DNA of 53,934 nucleotides from NCBI GenBank assembly GCA_947302175.1, contig CAMYVB010000012.1:1-53934 (forward strand). Reading direction: 5' to 3'. This DNA comes from an uncultured Bacteroidales bacterium (GTDB lineage: Bacteria; Bacteroidota; Bacteroidia; Bacteroidales; UBA932). The notes under the pieces were generated by a model. That model was given only the letters and a program-made list of their open reading frames with translations, did not search any database and was not told where the DNA came from. Below are positions 8,098 to 16,831 of the stretch, piece after piece (positions within the stretch are counted from its first letter, which is position 1; the number at the start of each line of letters is the position of its first letter). The translations under genes were made by a program, and so were the position numbers.

Positions 8098-8394
8098 ATG
8101 AGAGTTATTGCGAAGAAAACTATCGTGGAGTATTACACGATGCATGCGGATGCTAAGACGGCTCTGGAGGAGTGGTTTGAGAAGGCGGAACTGGCTGATT
8201 GGCAGAATTTCAGTGACATAAAAGATAACTTTCGCTCTGCAGATTGGGTCGGCAACAATAGGGTTGTATTCAATATAAAGGGAAATGATTACAGACTTGT
8301 AGTTCTGGTGCTTTTCAAGATTAAGATGGCGTATGTCCGTTTTATAGGGACACACACCGAATATGATAAGATACAGGATATTTCAAATATTTGA
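8098..8394 (+). CDS. higB: HigB-type mRNA interferase toxin
   Basis: A 98-residue toxin of the RelE superfamily starting at the ATG at 8098 (MRVIAKKTIVEYYTMHADAK). HigB hallmarks are the N-terminal helices with ALEEWFEKAELADWQNFSDI, the strand NNRVVFNIKGNDYRLVV, and the tail FKIKMAYVRFIGTHTEYDKI. HigB toxins cut mRNA on the ribosome. A longer reading frame from 8011 is rejected because it would begin upstream of the promoter. The toxin-first order with an XRE antitoxin behind it is typical of higBA. The stop TGA is 5 bases from the antitoxin ATG. Confidence 0.9.
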   Translation: MRVIAKKTIVEYYTMHADAKTALEEWFEKAELADWQNFSDIKDNFRSADWVGNNRVVFNIKGNDYRLVVLVLFKIKMAYVRFIGTHTEYDKIQDISNI

Positions 8395-8399
8395 AGGCG

Positions 8400-8765
8400 A
8401 TGACAAGAATTGAAAACGATAAGCAATATGAGGCCGCTATGACGAGAATTGAACAACTTCTCAAGGTAGTCAATGATGACACACCGGAGGATGATATCAA
8501 TTCCGTTGAACTTGTCCTTCTCTCCGGATTAGTTGCTGATTATGAAGATTTGAAGTATCCGATCGACAAGCCGACCCTTCCGGAAGTCTTGAAACTCAGA
8601 ATGTTTGAGATGGGTTTGACGCAGAGTGAACTGGCTGCCATGTTGGATATGAACCAGTCCAAAATCAGTGAAATCCTTGCAGGCAAATCCGAACCCACCC
8701 TCCGGCAGGCCCGCCGCATGGCCCAGTCCCTCAGCATAAGCCCCGCCATACTCATCGGTTTATAA
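8400..8765 (+). CDS. higA: HigA-type antitoxin with C-terminal XRE domain
   Basis: A 121-residue protein from the ATG at 8400; a TTG at 8391, overlapping the higB stop, is an alternative start. The N-terminal half is a short helical region that in HigA binds the toxin (YEAAMTRIEQLLKVVNDDTPEDDI). Residues from about 65 to the end form a helix-turn-helix (LTQSELAAMLDMNQSKISEILAGK) that should repress the operon. The last 90 bases are more GC-rich than the AT-rich toxin, although the coding frame is continuous. The tail SISPAILIGL is complete, and a terminator follows at 8847. Confidence 0.88.
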   Translation: MTRIENDKQYEAAMTRIEQLLKVVNDDTPEDDINSVELVLLSGLVADYEDLKYPIDKPTLPEVLKLRMFEMGLTQSELAAMLDMNQSKISEILAGKSEPTLRQARRMAQSLSISPAILIGL

Positions 8766-8846
8766 GTCAAGTCAGAAGGCCGCATCCGAAGAAGGCGAAA
8801 GGGGCGATCAACAATAGAAAAGAGTTCATGTCTGTCTATGACAAAC

Positions 8847-8878
8847 GAAATCCATGCAGAAGAAACTGCATGGATTTC
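8847..8878. terminator. Bidirectional terminator between higA and the rubredoxin gene
   Basis: GAAATCCATGCAG (8847-8859) and CTGCATGGATTTC (8866-8878) form a perfect 13-base stem with a 6-base loop, followed by ATTTTC on the plus strand. The two operons converge here, so one hairpin can serve both. Confidence 0.75.
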
Positions 8879-8918
8879 ATTTTCTACCAGTCTAAACAAT
8901 TGCTTTACTCTGCGTCGT

Positions 8919-9074
8919 TTAGACGGCGGAGAATTGGTCTTTGCCGACTGAGCAGACGGGGCAGGTCCAGTCTTCAGGAAGCTCTTCAAAGGGAGTTCCG
9001 GGGGCGATGCCGTTGTCGGGATCGCCGACTGCAGGGTCGTATTCGTACCCGCAGACTTCGCAAATGTACTTCAT
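8919..9074 (-). CDS. Rubredoxin
   Basis: A 51-residue protein, complete from [14 protein letters not shown] to DQFSAV. It has the two CxxC knuckles (ICEVCGY near residue 5-8 and CPVC at 38-41) that bind one iron with four cysteines, plus the conserved [19 protein letters not shown] loop. Rubredoxins carry single electrons in the cytosol, often to peroxide- or superoxide-reducing enzymes. It starts only 6 bases after the GH28-like gene, so it is probably the last cistron of the pectin operon, an unexpected pairing; no partner reductase is encoded nearby. Confidence 0.93.
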   Translation of the reverse strand: MKYICEVCGYEYDPAVGDPDNGIAPGTPFEELPEDWTCPVCSVGKDQFSAV

Positions 9075-9080
9075 AATGTG

Positions 9081-10541
9081 CTACTTGGCTTTAATTTGTG
9101 AACAGTTCTTGGCTTTGAAAATGATGCCCTTTGACTGGGGAGCCTTGGCGGAAAGAGCCTTGAATGTGGCTCCCTGCACATCGTCAAGGACGACTGCGGG
9201 GCGGTAGTCAGGAGCTTCGGCGGTCATCTTTACGTTCTTGAAAGTGATGCCTTCAGCGTGGCGGATAAAGAAGCCCCATGCGGGAAGTTCCTTCCACTGG
9301 GAGAACTCGGGATAGGCCTTGGGAATCTCAGGGACCTTGTCGAGTTCGTTAGTGCCGACTTTCGCGAAGGTGGGATCGCCGCCGCCGGGGAACTTGATTT
9401 CAACGTTCTCAATGGTGACGTTCGTAATCTTCTGGTCCTTAAGGCCGACGATGGAGCAGGGGAGGACGTTGCGGGGCTGGTCTTCGAGAGTGGGACCCTC
9501 GTATTCAACGCCGTAATCGGGCTTGTCTGCGGGGACCTCGGCATAGACGTTCTTGATGACGATATTGTTCATCGAAGAAGGTTTGTCGCCCCTTCTCTGG
9601 CCTACGACGAGGAAGATGGGATTGGCCGTATTGATGCTCCTCAGGCCGTCCACGACTATGTTCTCGGCAAAGCCGCCGTCAACAGACTCGATGGCGATGG
9701 CAGATCGGAAGGTGTCGTACACCACGTTGTCGAGAATCTGGATGTTGCGGAATCCGCCGACGCCGAAGGTGCCGAACTTGATGCCTGAAGCGCTCGAAGT
9801 GATGGTGTTGTTCCTTACGATGACGTTGTCGTTGCAGACGTTCTTGTTGTGGGACTTGAGGCATATGCCGTCGTCCGTAGCGTCAACGAAGCAGTTCTGT
9901 ATCACTGCGTTGGTGCAGTCTACGATGTCGAAGCCGTCGTTGTTCCAATATGCGCGGCTGTTGAGAGTGACGCCGTCGATAAGCAGGGAGTCAACCCTGT
10001 CGGTGGTGCAGGTCCAGCAGGCGGAATTGCGCATGTTGATGCCCTTGAGGGTGACGTTCTTTGACTTGAGGAGATAGAAGAGGTGGGGCCTGTCTGAGAC
10101 CCTTCCGAGCGGGAAGTGGTCCTTGATGACGCCTACAGCTACCTGGGCGAGGAAGTTGTTGGCCAGTTCGCGTCCCTGGCCGTCCACGACACCAAGTCCC
10201 ACGACGCCGATGTTCCGGGCTCCGTTGGAAATGATGAGGCCGAGCTGTCCGCCGTTCTTGCGGTAGTCGTAAGGATTGGTAGAACCGACGAGGACGGCGC
10301 CTTCGCCGAGCTCGATAGTCACATTGTCCTTAAGCTCGATCGTGCCGGTGAGGTAGCGGCCCACCTTGAAGATGAGTTTGCCGCCGCCCTCGGCGCTGAT
10401 GTAGTCGATGGCGGCCTGTATGGAAGTGGTGTTGAGGGTCGTGCCATTGGATTTGATGCCGAACATGGAGGCGTAGTAATCCTTGGCAAAACCGCTAGCC
10501 GTCAGGCCCAGGCACAGTATGATGGAGATTATCTTTTTCAT
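9081..10541 (-). CDS. Secreted GH28-like right-handed beta-helix hydrolase (paralogue A)
   Basis: A 486-residue exported protein (signal peptide about 1-19, cleaved after SGFA). It has the pectate-lyase-type N-terminal module (FGIKSNGTTLNTTSIQAAID, GRYLTGTIELKDNVTI) followed by beta-helix coils. GH28 acidic sites are visible as YWNNDGFDI and DATDDGICLKS. The usual GHG histidine motif is replaced by SASGIKFG, as in the neighbouring paralogue. GH28 enzymes hydrolyse polygalacturonan or rhamnogalacturonan; here the exact activity is uncertain. It overlaps the preceding gene by 4 bases (ATGA) and is followed after 6 bases by the rubredoxin gene. Confidence 0.8.
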   Translation of the reverse strand: MKKIISIILCLGLTASGFAKDYYASMFGIKSNGTTLNTTSIQAAIDYISAEGGGKLIFKVGRYLTGTIELKDNVTIELGEGAVLVGSTNPYDYRKNGGQLGLIISNGARNIGVVGLGVVDGQGRELANNFLAQVAVGVIKDHFPLGRVSDRPHLFYLLKSKNVTLKGINMRNSACWTCTTDRVDSLLIDGVTLNSRAYWNNDGFDIVDCTNAVIQNCFVDATDDGICLKSHNKNVCNDNVIVRNNTITSSASGIKFGTFGVGGFRNIQILDNVVYDTFRSAIAIESVDGGFAENIVVDGLRSINTANPIFLVVGQRRGDKPSSMNNIVIKNVYAEVPADKPDYGVEYEGPTLEDQPRNVLPCSIVGLKDQKITNVTIENVEIKFPGGGDPTFAKVGTNELDKVPEIPKAYPEFSQWKELPAWGFFIRHAEGITFKNVKMTAEAPDYRPAVVLDDVQGATFKALSAKAPQSKGIIFKAKNCSQIKAK

Positions 10542-11080
10542 TTTACGGGCTTTTGATAACGGGTTGATTTGGCAGTATCTTCGAGGAGCCTGATGGTATC
10601 GGAAACTGTGACCTCGGTGCAGTTCTCAAAAGAGTAAAGGGAGGGGAGGCTGACTCCTTCAGGAAGGTAGCCCTTCGCCTGCTGGTCCTTAATCTGCTTT
10701 GACAGAGCCTCGTGGCGGCCCTCAATGACTCCGAGCCCTATGATGCCCACGTTCTTGGCGTCCTTGGCCCATACGAGGGCGGGAGCGCCCTTGTAGTCGT
10801 AATAGTTGGTGGAGGCCACAAGCACTGCGCCTTCGCCGAGGCTGATCTTTACATTGTCCTTGAGCTGGAAGGAGCCGGTAAGATAGCGGCCGACATAGAA
10901 ATAGAGGGTGCCGCCGCCGTTTTCGGATATCCAGTCGATGGCGCGCTGGATGGAACCGGTGTTGTCGGTGACGCCGTCGCTCTTGCAGCCCCAGATGGTG
11001 GCCTTATGCTGCATGTCCTGAGCTCCGAGGGAGCACATTACGCTGAAAATGAGCGCTATGGAGAGTATTATCTTTTTCAT
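10538..11080 (-). pseudogene. Truncated GH28-like protein (N-terminal third only)
   Basis: A 180-residue product with an intact signal peptide (MKKIILSIALIFSVMCSLGAQ) and a module clearly homologous to the two flanking GH28-like proteins (DGVTDNTGSIQRAIDWISENGGG, GRYLTGSFQLKDNVKISLGEG). The similarity ends after FENCTEVTVSD, before the region that carries the acidic catalytic sites, and the tail TIRLLEDTAKSTRYQKPVK is unlike the paralogues. Its TGA stop overlaps the next ATG, so translation can continue. The simplest reading is loss of the catalytic part of a third tandem copy; a secreted non-catalytic binding protein is the alternative. Confidence 0.6.
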
Positions 11081-11083
11081 GGC

Positions 11084-12616
11084 TTACCGGGCATAAGAAG
11101 ATTTGTACATTACCACCTGGTTCTTGGAGGCGGGTGCGGCATTTTCGTCATAGACTACGCCGTCCAACTTCAGGCCGCTCACGTCGTCGGTCACGATGGC
11201 GGGACGGTAGTCGGGAGCAAGGGCGCGGAAGGTGAAGTTGCGAAGGGTGACGCCCACTGCGTGGCGCATGTAGAAACCCCAGGCGGGGAGCTCCTTCCAC
11301 TGTGAGAACTCGGGATAGTAGGAAATCATCTCGTCTATGCCGTCAAGGTCTTCGGGCTTGGTGCCGCGGTAGGCGTAGAGGGGATTGCCGCCGCCGGGAT
11401 AGACTATTTCGACGTTCTCAATCAGGACGTTCTCGATCTTGTAGTCGGGGATGCCGGCTATGATGCAGGGGGAGATGTTGCGGGGAAGGTCCTCGATGGG
11501 GCCTTCGTAGTTGTAGCCTGCATCGGGCTTGTCGAGAGGGACTTCGGCGTAGACGTTCTTGATGACGATATTGCGCATGTACGGGGGCTTGCGGCGCACG
11601 TTCTGACGGTCTTTCTCGCTGAGGCCCAGGGAGTTGATCTTGTTCCAGCGCTCGCCTATGCGAAGGAAGATGACGTTGCCGGTGTGGATGCTGCGAAGGC
11701 CGTCCACGGTGATGTTCTCAATCTCGGCGCCGTCCACTGCCGCGAAGGTCACGGCCGAACGGTAGGTGTCGAAAATGGTGATGTTGCGAATGGTGAAGTC
11801 CTTGAAGCCGCCCTTGGACACGGTGCCGAACTTGACGCCGTTGGCGCTAGACCTGCCTACGCAGTTCTCGAGAAGGATATTCTTGCACTGATGCTCGTGG
11901 GAGTGGGACTTGAAGCAGAACACGTCGTCGGCGGCGTCTATGTAGCAGTCGCGTATGATTACGTCCTCGCAGTCCACGATGTCGATGCCGTCGTTGTTCC
12001 AGTAGGACTTGCTGTCCACGGTGATGCGCTCAACTAGGACGTTGTGGCACTGGTCGTAGGTCTGGTTCCAGCTGGCGGGGTCCTTGAGGAAGATGTCCTG
12101 AATGGTCACTCCGTCGCATTCACGGAAGTAGATGTTCTCGGGACGGTTGACTTCGTTGGGACGGTCGAGCTTCATCGGGTCCTGGAAGAGGCCGCGGTGG
12201 ATGTATTCGACCATATGGTTGGCAGTGGTGAAGCCGCGGCCGTCGATGGTGCCGCCGCCGGTTATGCCTATGTGTTTCTGCTTGATGGAGAAGATCATGC
12301 TGGTCCAGCCCACATAGGGGTCCTTGGTGTAGTCCCAGGGGTTGGTGGAGCCGAGGAGGGTGGCGCCTTTTTCGAGGTGCAGGGTTACGCCGTCTTTGAG
12401 GTAGACTGTGCCGGTGACCCAGTTGCCGGGAGTGAAGACGACGCGTCCGCCGCCGTTTGCGCTGGCGAAATCAATCGCAGCCTGGATGCTCGCCGAGTTG
12501 AGGGTCACGCCGTCCGCCTTGGCGCCGAAATCGGACACGAGGTAGTCCTTGGCGCTGAGGCTCACGGCCGCGCCTGCGAAGGTCAGCAGGAGGAGAGTCA
12601 GGATTGTTTTTTTCAT
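11084..12616 (-). CDS. Secreted GH28-like right-handed beta-helix hydrolase (paralogue B)
   Basis: A 510-residue exported protein (signal peptide about 1-22, ending SLSA). It has the N-terminal pectate-lyase-like module (LVSDFGAKADGVTLNSASIQ), the long beta-helix with YWNNDGIDIVDC and DAADDVFCFKSHS, and SSANGVKFGTVSKGGF where classic GH28 enzymes carry a GHG histidine. Paralogue A has the same layout, so both probably belong to one divergent GH28 branch and act on pectin-derived chains after rhamnose removal by the adjacent GH106 enzyme. The ATG overlaps the upstream stop by one base (TAATG), and the truncated copy follows 3 bases downstream. Confidence 0.8.
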   Translation of the reverse strand: MKKTILTLLLLTFAGAAVSLSAKDYLVSDFGAKADGVTLNSASIQAAIDFASANGGGRVVFTPGNWVTGTVYLKDGVTLHLEKGATLLGSTNPWDYTKDPYVGWTSMIFSIKQKHIGITGGGTIDGRGFTTANHMVEYIHRGLFQDPMKLDRPNEVNRPENIYFRECDGVTIQDIFLKDPASWNQTYDQCHNVLVERITVDSKSYWNNDGIDIVDCEDVIIRDCYIDAADDVFCFKSHSHEHQCKNILLENCVGRSSANGVKFGTVSKGGFKDFTIRNITIFDTYRSAVTFAAVDGAEIENITVDGLRSIHTGNVIFLRIGERWNKINSLGLSEKDRQNVRRKPPYMRNIVIKNVYAEVPLDKPDAGYNYEGPIEDLPRNISPCIIAGIPDYKIENVLIENVEIVYPGGGNPLYAYRGTKPEDLDGIDEMISYYPEFSQWKELPAWGFYMRHAVGVTLRNFTFRALAPDYRPAIVTDDVSGLKLDGVVYDENAAPASKNQVVMYKSSYAR

Positions 12617-15510
12617 TATTTGTAGAGTTTTACTGGTCCAATCAGTCCCATGGGAACGGGGGGAGTGTTGCGCCTCAGGACGAAGCGCTGGGCGACTGCG
12701 TTGTCCTTGAGGGTGGCGACGTAGTTGCTCAGGAGGGTGGTGACTTTGACTTCGATGCTGTTCTCGCCTTCGTGGAGAACGCCGCCAAGGTCGTAGATGC
12801 GGCGGCCGAACCAGCGCACGCCCATGGGCTGCCCGTTTACGCTGACTTCAGCGATGTCGGCCACTTTGCCGAGATTGAGGTAGCGGGGGATGCGGCTGCC
12901 GTGGAGGGTGAGGGTGGTCTTGTAGACGGCAGTGCCGCAGAAGTCCTTGTAGTCGTCTATGTCCTTGAGGTCCTTGAGGACGGGCATGTCGAGCTCCTTG
13001 GTCCAGCCTTTCTGGCTGTGGGTGAGAGTGACTTTCCAGCCTTCCTGGGTGCGCGTGAGAGACCCGTTCTCTGGCAGGGGCGTCCAAGGGGCTGCATTGA
13101 TGCTGCGGTCGCGGTTGAATTCGAAGAGATAGGTCTCCGAAGGGCCGAAAGTGAACTCGACGGCGCCTTTGGAATCAGGTTTGAGCGTAAAGCGCTTGCC
13201 ACTTGCGGCGTCGTATATCCAGCAGTTGCGGCCGCGGGTGATGGCGGCGGGGAAGACTATGCCGGTCTGACGGGCCTCGCTCATGTGCGCGTTGACAAAG
13301 AGGAAGAGGTCGGCGCCGGTGTCGGTCTTGTAGTGGTTCTGGAGGAGGAAGCGGTCGGGATTGGTGATTTCGATCGCGTGGGGGAGTTTGTACTGCTCCA
13401 TTACGTCCATATACCACTCGAGATAGCGGCCGTCGGCGGGCTTTTCGAGGAGTATGAAATTGGACGGGTGTGCCTTCATACGATCCACCGCCTCCTTGAC
13501 TTTTTTGTTGCGCTCTTCGGAGTCTTTGAGGCCAAGGCTGCAGTCGGGATACTTGCCTATGCAGAACACCTTGCCGCCGCCCTCGACCATCTGCTCGACC
13601 TTTGCGAGGGCCTCCTCAGTGAGGCCGGAGACCTCGACGAGGAATAGGACGCCGTATTTCTTGGGGCCGTAGCAAAGCTGGCCTTTCTTCACGGAAGCGT
13701 CTTTAAGGATGATGTCAGTGACGTAGTCGGCACCGCCGCCTGTCTTGTGTATGGCTTCCCATATGAGGGAGGTGTAGGGGACATTGAGCTTCACGGGGAA
13801 GGGCTCGGTCTGCACGCCCATGGTCGTCCACATGTCGTAGTTGGCGGGAAGGATGGCGATGTCGGTCACCATGTCGGCGTTCTGGAGCTGGCTCGACAGG
13901 CGCGCGCGGTAGTCATTGAGGAGCTTGAAATAGGGCCACCAGGTGTTCTTCTCATTGTAGTAGGAGCCGTACTGGACCCAGCCGGGGAACTCGGTCTCGG
14001 CGGGGTTGTAGTTGAAGCCGTGCCAGACGGAATGGGTGATGCCGGAGATGGCGCTCATGTCTGAACCTACCTTGAGAAGCTCAAGGGGAGTGGAGAATAC
14101 TTTATAGGTATTGGTCATCTCCTCGGCGCTTACGACCCTCTTGCCTGTGAGGTGCGCGGCCGATGAGACGTATTTGTTGATCATGGTGTAGCCGCGGCCG
14201 CGACGATAGTCTTCGTCGCCCATCTCTTCGCCTATGCGGTGGCGCAGCCAATTGGTAGTCCAGGATTCGCCTTCGGGGAAGTCGTAGCCAAGGGAAGACT
14301 CGAGGGGGAAGAGGCCGCGGCCATAGGCCTGCGCACGGGCCTTGACGCCCTTTTCCTTGCACCAGGCGAGGAAGGTGAGGGTGAAGCGCTCGTGGAGCAG
14401 CTCGGCCTTGGTGAGCTCGAAATCGAAGCGGACTCTGTCCACCTGCTCCTTGAATTCGGGGCTCTTCTTGGCACCGTATTCGAAATTCTTTACGTCGCCG
14501 AGGCGCCCCACTTCGAACATGGTGAAAGGTAGCCAGGGCATGAGGTCGTAGCCGCGGCGTTTGAGGAACTCCTCGGCAAAATCGCCCGTCCAGTTGTTAC
14601 CTTCGAGCTCCATGCTGTCCACGAAGAAGGCGCGGATGTGGTCCTTGAGGGGCCCGGTCTTGGCCTCTATGGCGTCGGCCATATGGTCGAGGTACTTGCG
14701 CACCGCCTTGGCGTCCATATGGTTGAGGATGGGGCCGGCGGCTCCGGGGGCGCCGTTGATTACGCTGGCGAAGGAGTCGAAGCGTATGAGGGCGTAGGCG
14801 ACGTGCTTGCCTTCGGGGATTTCAGTGCGAAGGACGCCGTCCTTGAACCGGTCGGTGAGGTCCACGACCTCGTCGAGCGAAGTCATGGGGTCGGGGGCCA
14901 GCTTGAAGGAAATGAGCTTGCAGGTGCGGCGGGGGTTGGGGATGGTGACGCCGGGATCCACCAGCTTGCAGAGATTGAATTCAGAGGTCTCATACAGGCC
15001 GGAAGGGACTTCGTGGGCCCAGGTTAGCATCACGCTGGCCCTTTCGTCGCGCTCGAGGTATTCGGAGCCAAAGGGCCAGCCGGAGCCTACGATAAGGTCG
15101 CAGGTCATGTCGAGCTTCTTGGCTTCGTCGAAAACGACCTGTAGCATGGCTATCCATTCGTCGCTGAGCCACTTGAGGGACTCTTTGCCGAGGGCGATTT
15201 CTTCCTTGCCCGGAAAAGATATGGGGTTGATTTCGACGCCGCCTATGCCGGCATCCTTGAGGAGGTGGAGCTCACGGACGAGCTCCTCTGCCTCGACCTT
15301 GTCGCCGTTCCACCACCATCTTACGAAGGGACGGTAGCGGCCGTCAGGGTCCTGGAACTGCTTGAAGAGGGCGTCGGAGGAGGTGATTTTCGCGTAGAAC
15401 TTTTCGACCGTGGAGGCGGTGATGCCTTCCGCTCCGGCGGGCAGGACGCTGAGGGCGGAACCGGCCGCCACGAGGGCGAAACTGTCTTTAAGGAAATGTC
15501 TGCGATCCAT
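12616..15510 (-). CDS. GH106-type alpha-L-rhamnosidase with Tat-type signal
   Basis: A 964-residue protein beginning MDRRHFLKDSFALVAAGSAL, a twin-arginine export signal with an Ala-rich core. The body has the GH106 landmarks RPFVRWWWNGD near residue 60 and GIGGVEINPISFPGK, then the TIM-barrel core. A galactose-binding-like domain near the C-terminus (RYLNLGKVADIAEVSVNGQPMG, about 880-960) is typical of these enzymes. GH106 proteins remove alpha-L-rhamnose from rhamnogalacturonans. It is placed between the phosphatase and the GH28-like genes with 1-base junctions, so all are cotranscribed. No frameshift or truncation is visible. Confidence 0.87.
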   Translation of the reverse strand: MDRRHFLKDSFALVAAGSALSVLPAGAEGITASTVEKFYAKITSSDALFKQFQDPDGRYRPFVRWWWNGDKVEAEELVRELHLLKDAGIGGVEINPISFPGKEEIALGKESLKWLSDEWIAMLQVVFDEAKKLDMTCDLIVGSGWPFGSEYLERDERASVMLTWAHEVPSGLYETSEFNLCKLVDPGVTIPNPRRTCKLISFKLAPDPMTSLDEVVDLTDRFKDGVLRTEIPEGKHVAYALIRFDSFASVINGAPGAAGPILNHMDAKAVRKYLDHMADAIEAKTGPLKDHIRAFFVDSMELEGNNWTGDFAEEFLKRRGYDLMPWLPFTMFEVGRLGDVKNFEYGAKKSPEFKEQVDRVRFDFELTKAELLHERFTLTFLAWCKEKGVKARAQAYGRGLFPLESSLGYDFPEGESWTTNWLRHRIGEEMGDEDYRRGRGYTMINKYVSSAAHLTGKRVVSAEEMTNTYKVFSTPLELLKVGSDMSAISGITHSVWHGFNYNPAETEFPGWVQYGSYYNEKNTWWPYFKLLNDYRARLSSQLQNADMVTDIAILPANYDMWTTMGVQTEPFPVKLNVPYTSLIWEAIHKTGGGADYVTDIILKDASVKKGQLCYGPKKYGVLFLVEVSGLTEEALAKVEQMVEGGGKVFCIGKYPDCSLGLKDSEERNKKVKEAVDRMKAHPSNFILLEKPADGRYLEWYMDVMEQYKLPHAIEITNPDRFLLQNHYKTDTGADLFLFVNAHMSEARQTGIVFPAAITRGRNCWIYDAASGKRFTLKPDSKGAVEFTFGPSETYLFEFNRDRSINAAPWTPLPENGSLTRTQEGWKVTLTHSQKGWTKELDMPVLKDLKDIDDYKDFCGTAVYKTTLTLHGSRIPRYLNLGKVADIAEVSVNGQPMGVRWFGRRIYDLGGVLHEGENSIEVKVTTLLSNYVATLKDNAVAQRFVLRRNTPPVPMGLIGPVKLYK

Positions 15511-15511
15511 A

Positions 15512-16768
15512 TCAGATGTTATATTTTTCTTTGTAATAGGCTTTTACTTCCTCCCAAGGGTAGTAGGGCGCTGTTTTGGACTCAAGCGGAATGGTCACTT
15601 CGTTCTCGTTGAGCAGGAATTTTACTAGGACGCTGCCCTTGCGGTTTTTGAAGAAGACAATCTGGATGTTGCCGCACATGGGGGAGATTTTGTAGTCGGC
15701 AAAGACGCTGCCACAGTCCTTGGGGTCTTCGCTGGTCAGGGTGCAGCCTTCCAGGCCCAGGCAAACTGCCATGGGGACCAGGTAGGAGTCGTGGGAGAAG
15801 CGAAGGGTGGCGCCCCTCCGGCCCTTGGAGAGGGCTTCGTCGGCCTTTTCTATGATGTGGCTTATCATGGGTTTGCAGGAGGGGACGCTCACGTTGTCCC
15901 TGTTCCAGGGCTCGGCGGCGAAAAGATAGATGTCGTAGTTTTCCACCCTCCAGCAGTCGTAGAGCTCGTCGGCGGTGAAAATGTCGAGGAAGGACTCGGA
16001 CTCCATGCCGCAGTTCTGGACCATCACGGTAAGGTAGTAGAGCTGCCACATTAGCTGGACTTGGTCTATGTTCTTTTCGACATACTTTTCATCGGTGAAG
16101 AGGGTGCCCATGAGCCTTTGGGGCTTCAGGAGCTCAGCCTTGAGCTTGGCCTTTTCCTCGCTGACGGTGTATGGGGCGGGGACGCCGGTATTCTCGCGGT
16201 TGGAAACGAAGCGGGAGTCGCGGCGGCTGCTGTTGACGAACAGTTTGATCTTGGGATTCAGGCCCTTGAGCGTGTTGCAGAAGTAGAACATGCTTATCAT
16301 GACCCTCGGGGAGAGGGTGGAATTGGCCGTTACTACTGCTTTACCCTTGAATGCGGATTTGAAATTCTTGTACATGCGCTCGGCCACCTCCGAGTGCTGC
16401 TGCATGCCCAGGGGGGTGAGCTCGCCGAGACGGTCGCGTCCGTCCTCTGCGAGGGCCTCGGCCTTGGCGAGGACTTCCTTGCCCAAGGGGCTGAGGACGC
16501 CGGCGGAATCGGCCTTGGAGAGGGTCGCGACGGGGGCTGCATAGTTGTTGGGATTGATGTGCCAGCGCGAGCCGTGGCGGCCGAAATGGCTGATGTAAAA
16601 CGGCTTGTAGCCTCTGGGGGCTTTGGTCTGGACTGACTGGGGGCCGGGGTAGCTGTAGTGGAGGCCGGCGGCCTTCCAGGGATCGGAGGCGATTTCCTCC
16701 CTGACGCCTTGCGCTCCTGCCATGACGGCAAGGAGGAGGCTCAGAATTACAAGGGCGTATTTTTTCAT
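15512..16768 (-). CDS. Secreted histidine-acid phosphatase family protein
   Basis: A 418-residue exported protein (signal peptide about 1-19). The branch-2 histidine phosphatase motif RHGSRWH follows YISHFG near residue 60; its histidine forms the phospho-intermediate. The C-terminal proton donor pair is visible as SHDSYLVPM near residue 310. The family includes phytases and inositol polyphosphate phosphatases (MINPP-like), known in gut Bacteroidales. It is the first gene of the pectin operon, with promoter motif TATATTTG about 23 bases upstream (16792-16799). A phosphatase leading a pectin operon is unusual; release of phosphate from plant phytate alongside wall digestion is one explanation. 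Confidence 0.82.
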   Translation of the reverse strand: MKKYALVILSLLLAVMAGAQGVREEIASDPWKAAGLHYSYPGPQSVQTKAPRGYKPFYISHFGRHGSRWHINPNNYAAPVATLSKADSAGVLSPLGKEVLAKAEALAEDGRDRLGELTPLGMQQHSEVAERMYKNFKSAFKGKAVVTANSTLSPRVMISMFYFCNTLKGLNPKIKLFVNSSRRDSRFVSNRENTGVPAPYTVSEEKAKLKAELLKPQRLMGTLFTDEKYVEKNIDQVQLMWQLYYLTVMVQNCGMESESFLDIFTADELYDCWRVENYDIYLFAAEPWNRDNVSVPSCKPMISHIIEKADEALSKGRRGATLRFSHDSYLVPMAVCLGLEGCTLTSEDPKDCGSVFADYKISPMCGNIQIVFFKNRKGSVLVKFLLNENEVTIPLESKTAPYYPWEEVKAYYKEKYNI

Positions 16769-16791
16769 AAGAGCGCGAAATGCATAACAAA

Positions 16792-16799
16792 CAAATATA
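16792..16799 (-). promoter_or_regulatory. -7 element TATATTTG of the pectin operon
   Basis: An exact consensus match on the minus strand, 23 bases before the histidine phosphatase ATG and back to back with the promoter of the MBL gene. No regulator gene and no SusC/SusD pair is present in the window. Confidence 0.6.
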
Positions 16800-16813
16800 A
16801 CACTTTTATTTGT

Positions 16814-16821
16814 TAAATTTG
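16814..16821 (+). promoter_or_regulatory. -7 element TAAATTTG of the MBL-fold gene
   Basis: A TANNTTTG match that ends 10 bases before the ATG at 16832, giving a very short leader. Confidence 0.5.
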
Positions 16822-16831
16822 CCCCACGTAT

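Noticed and set aside
12604..13647. Long open frame opposite the GH106 gene
   Set aside because: The product is a Gly/Ala/Val/Glu-rich shadow caused by high GC in the third codon positions of the minus-strand gene; no family resemblance.
8919..16768. A complete polysaccharide utilisation locus
   Set aside because: The enzymes fit, but no SusC, SusD or hybrid sensor gene is present in the window.
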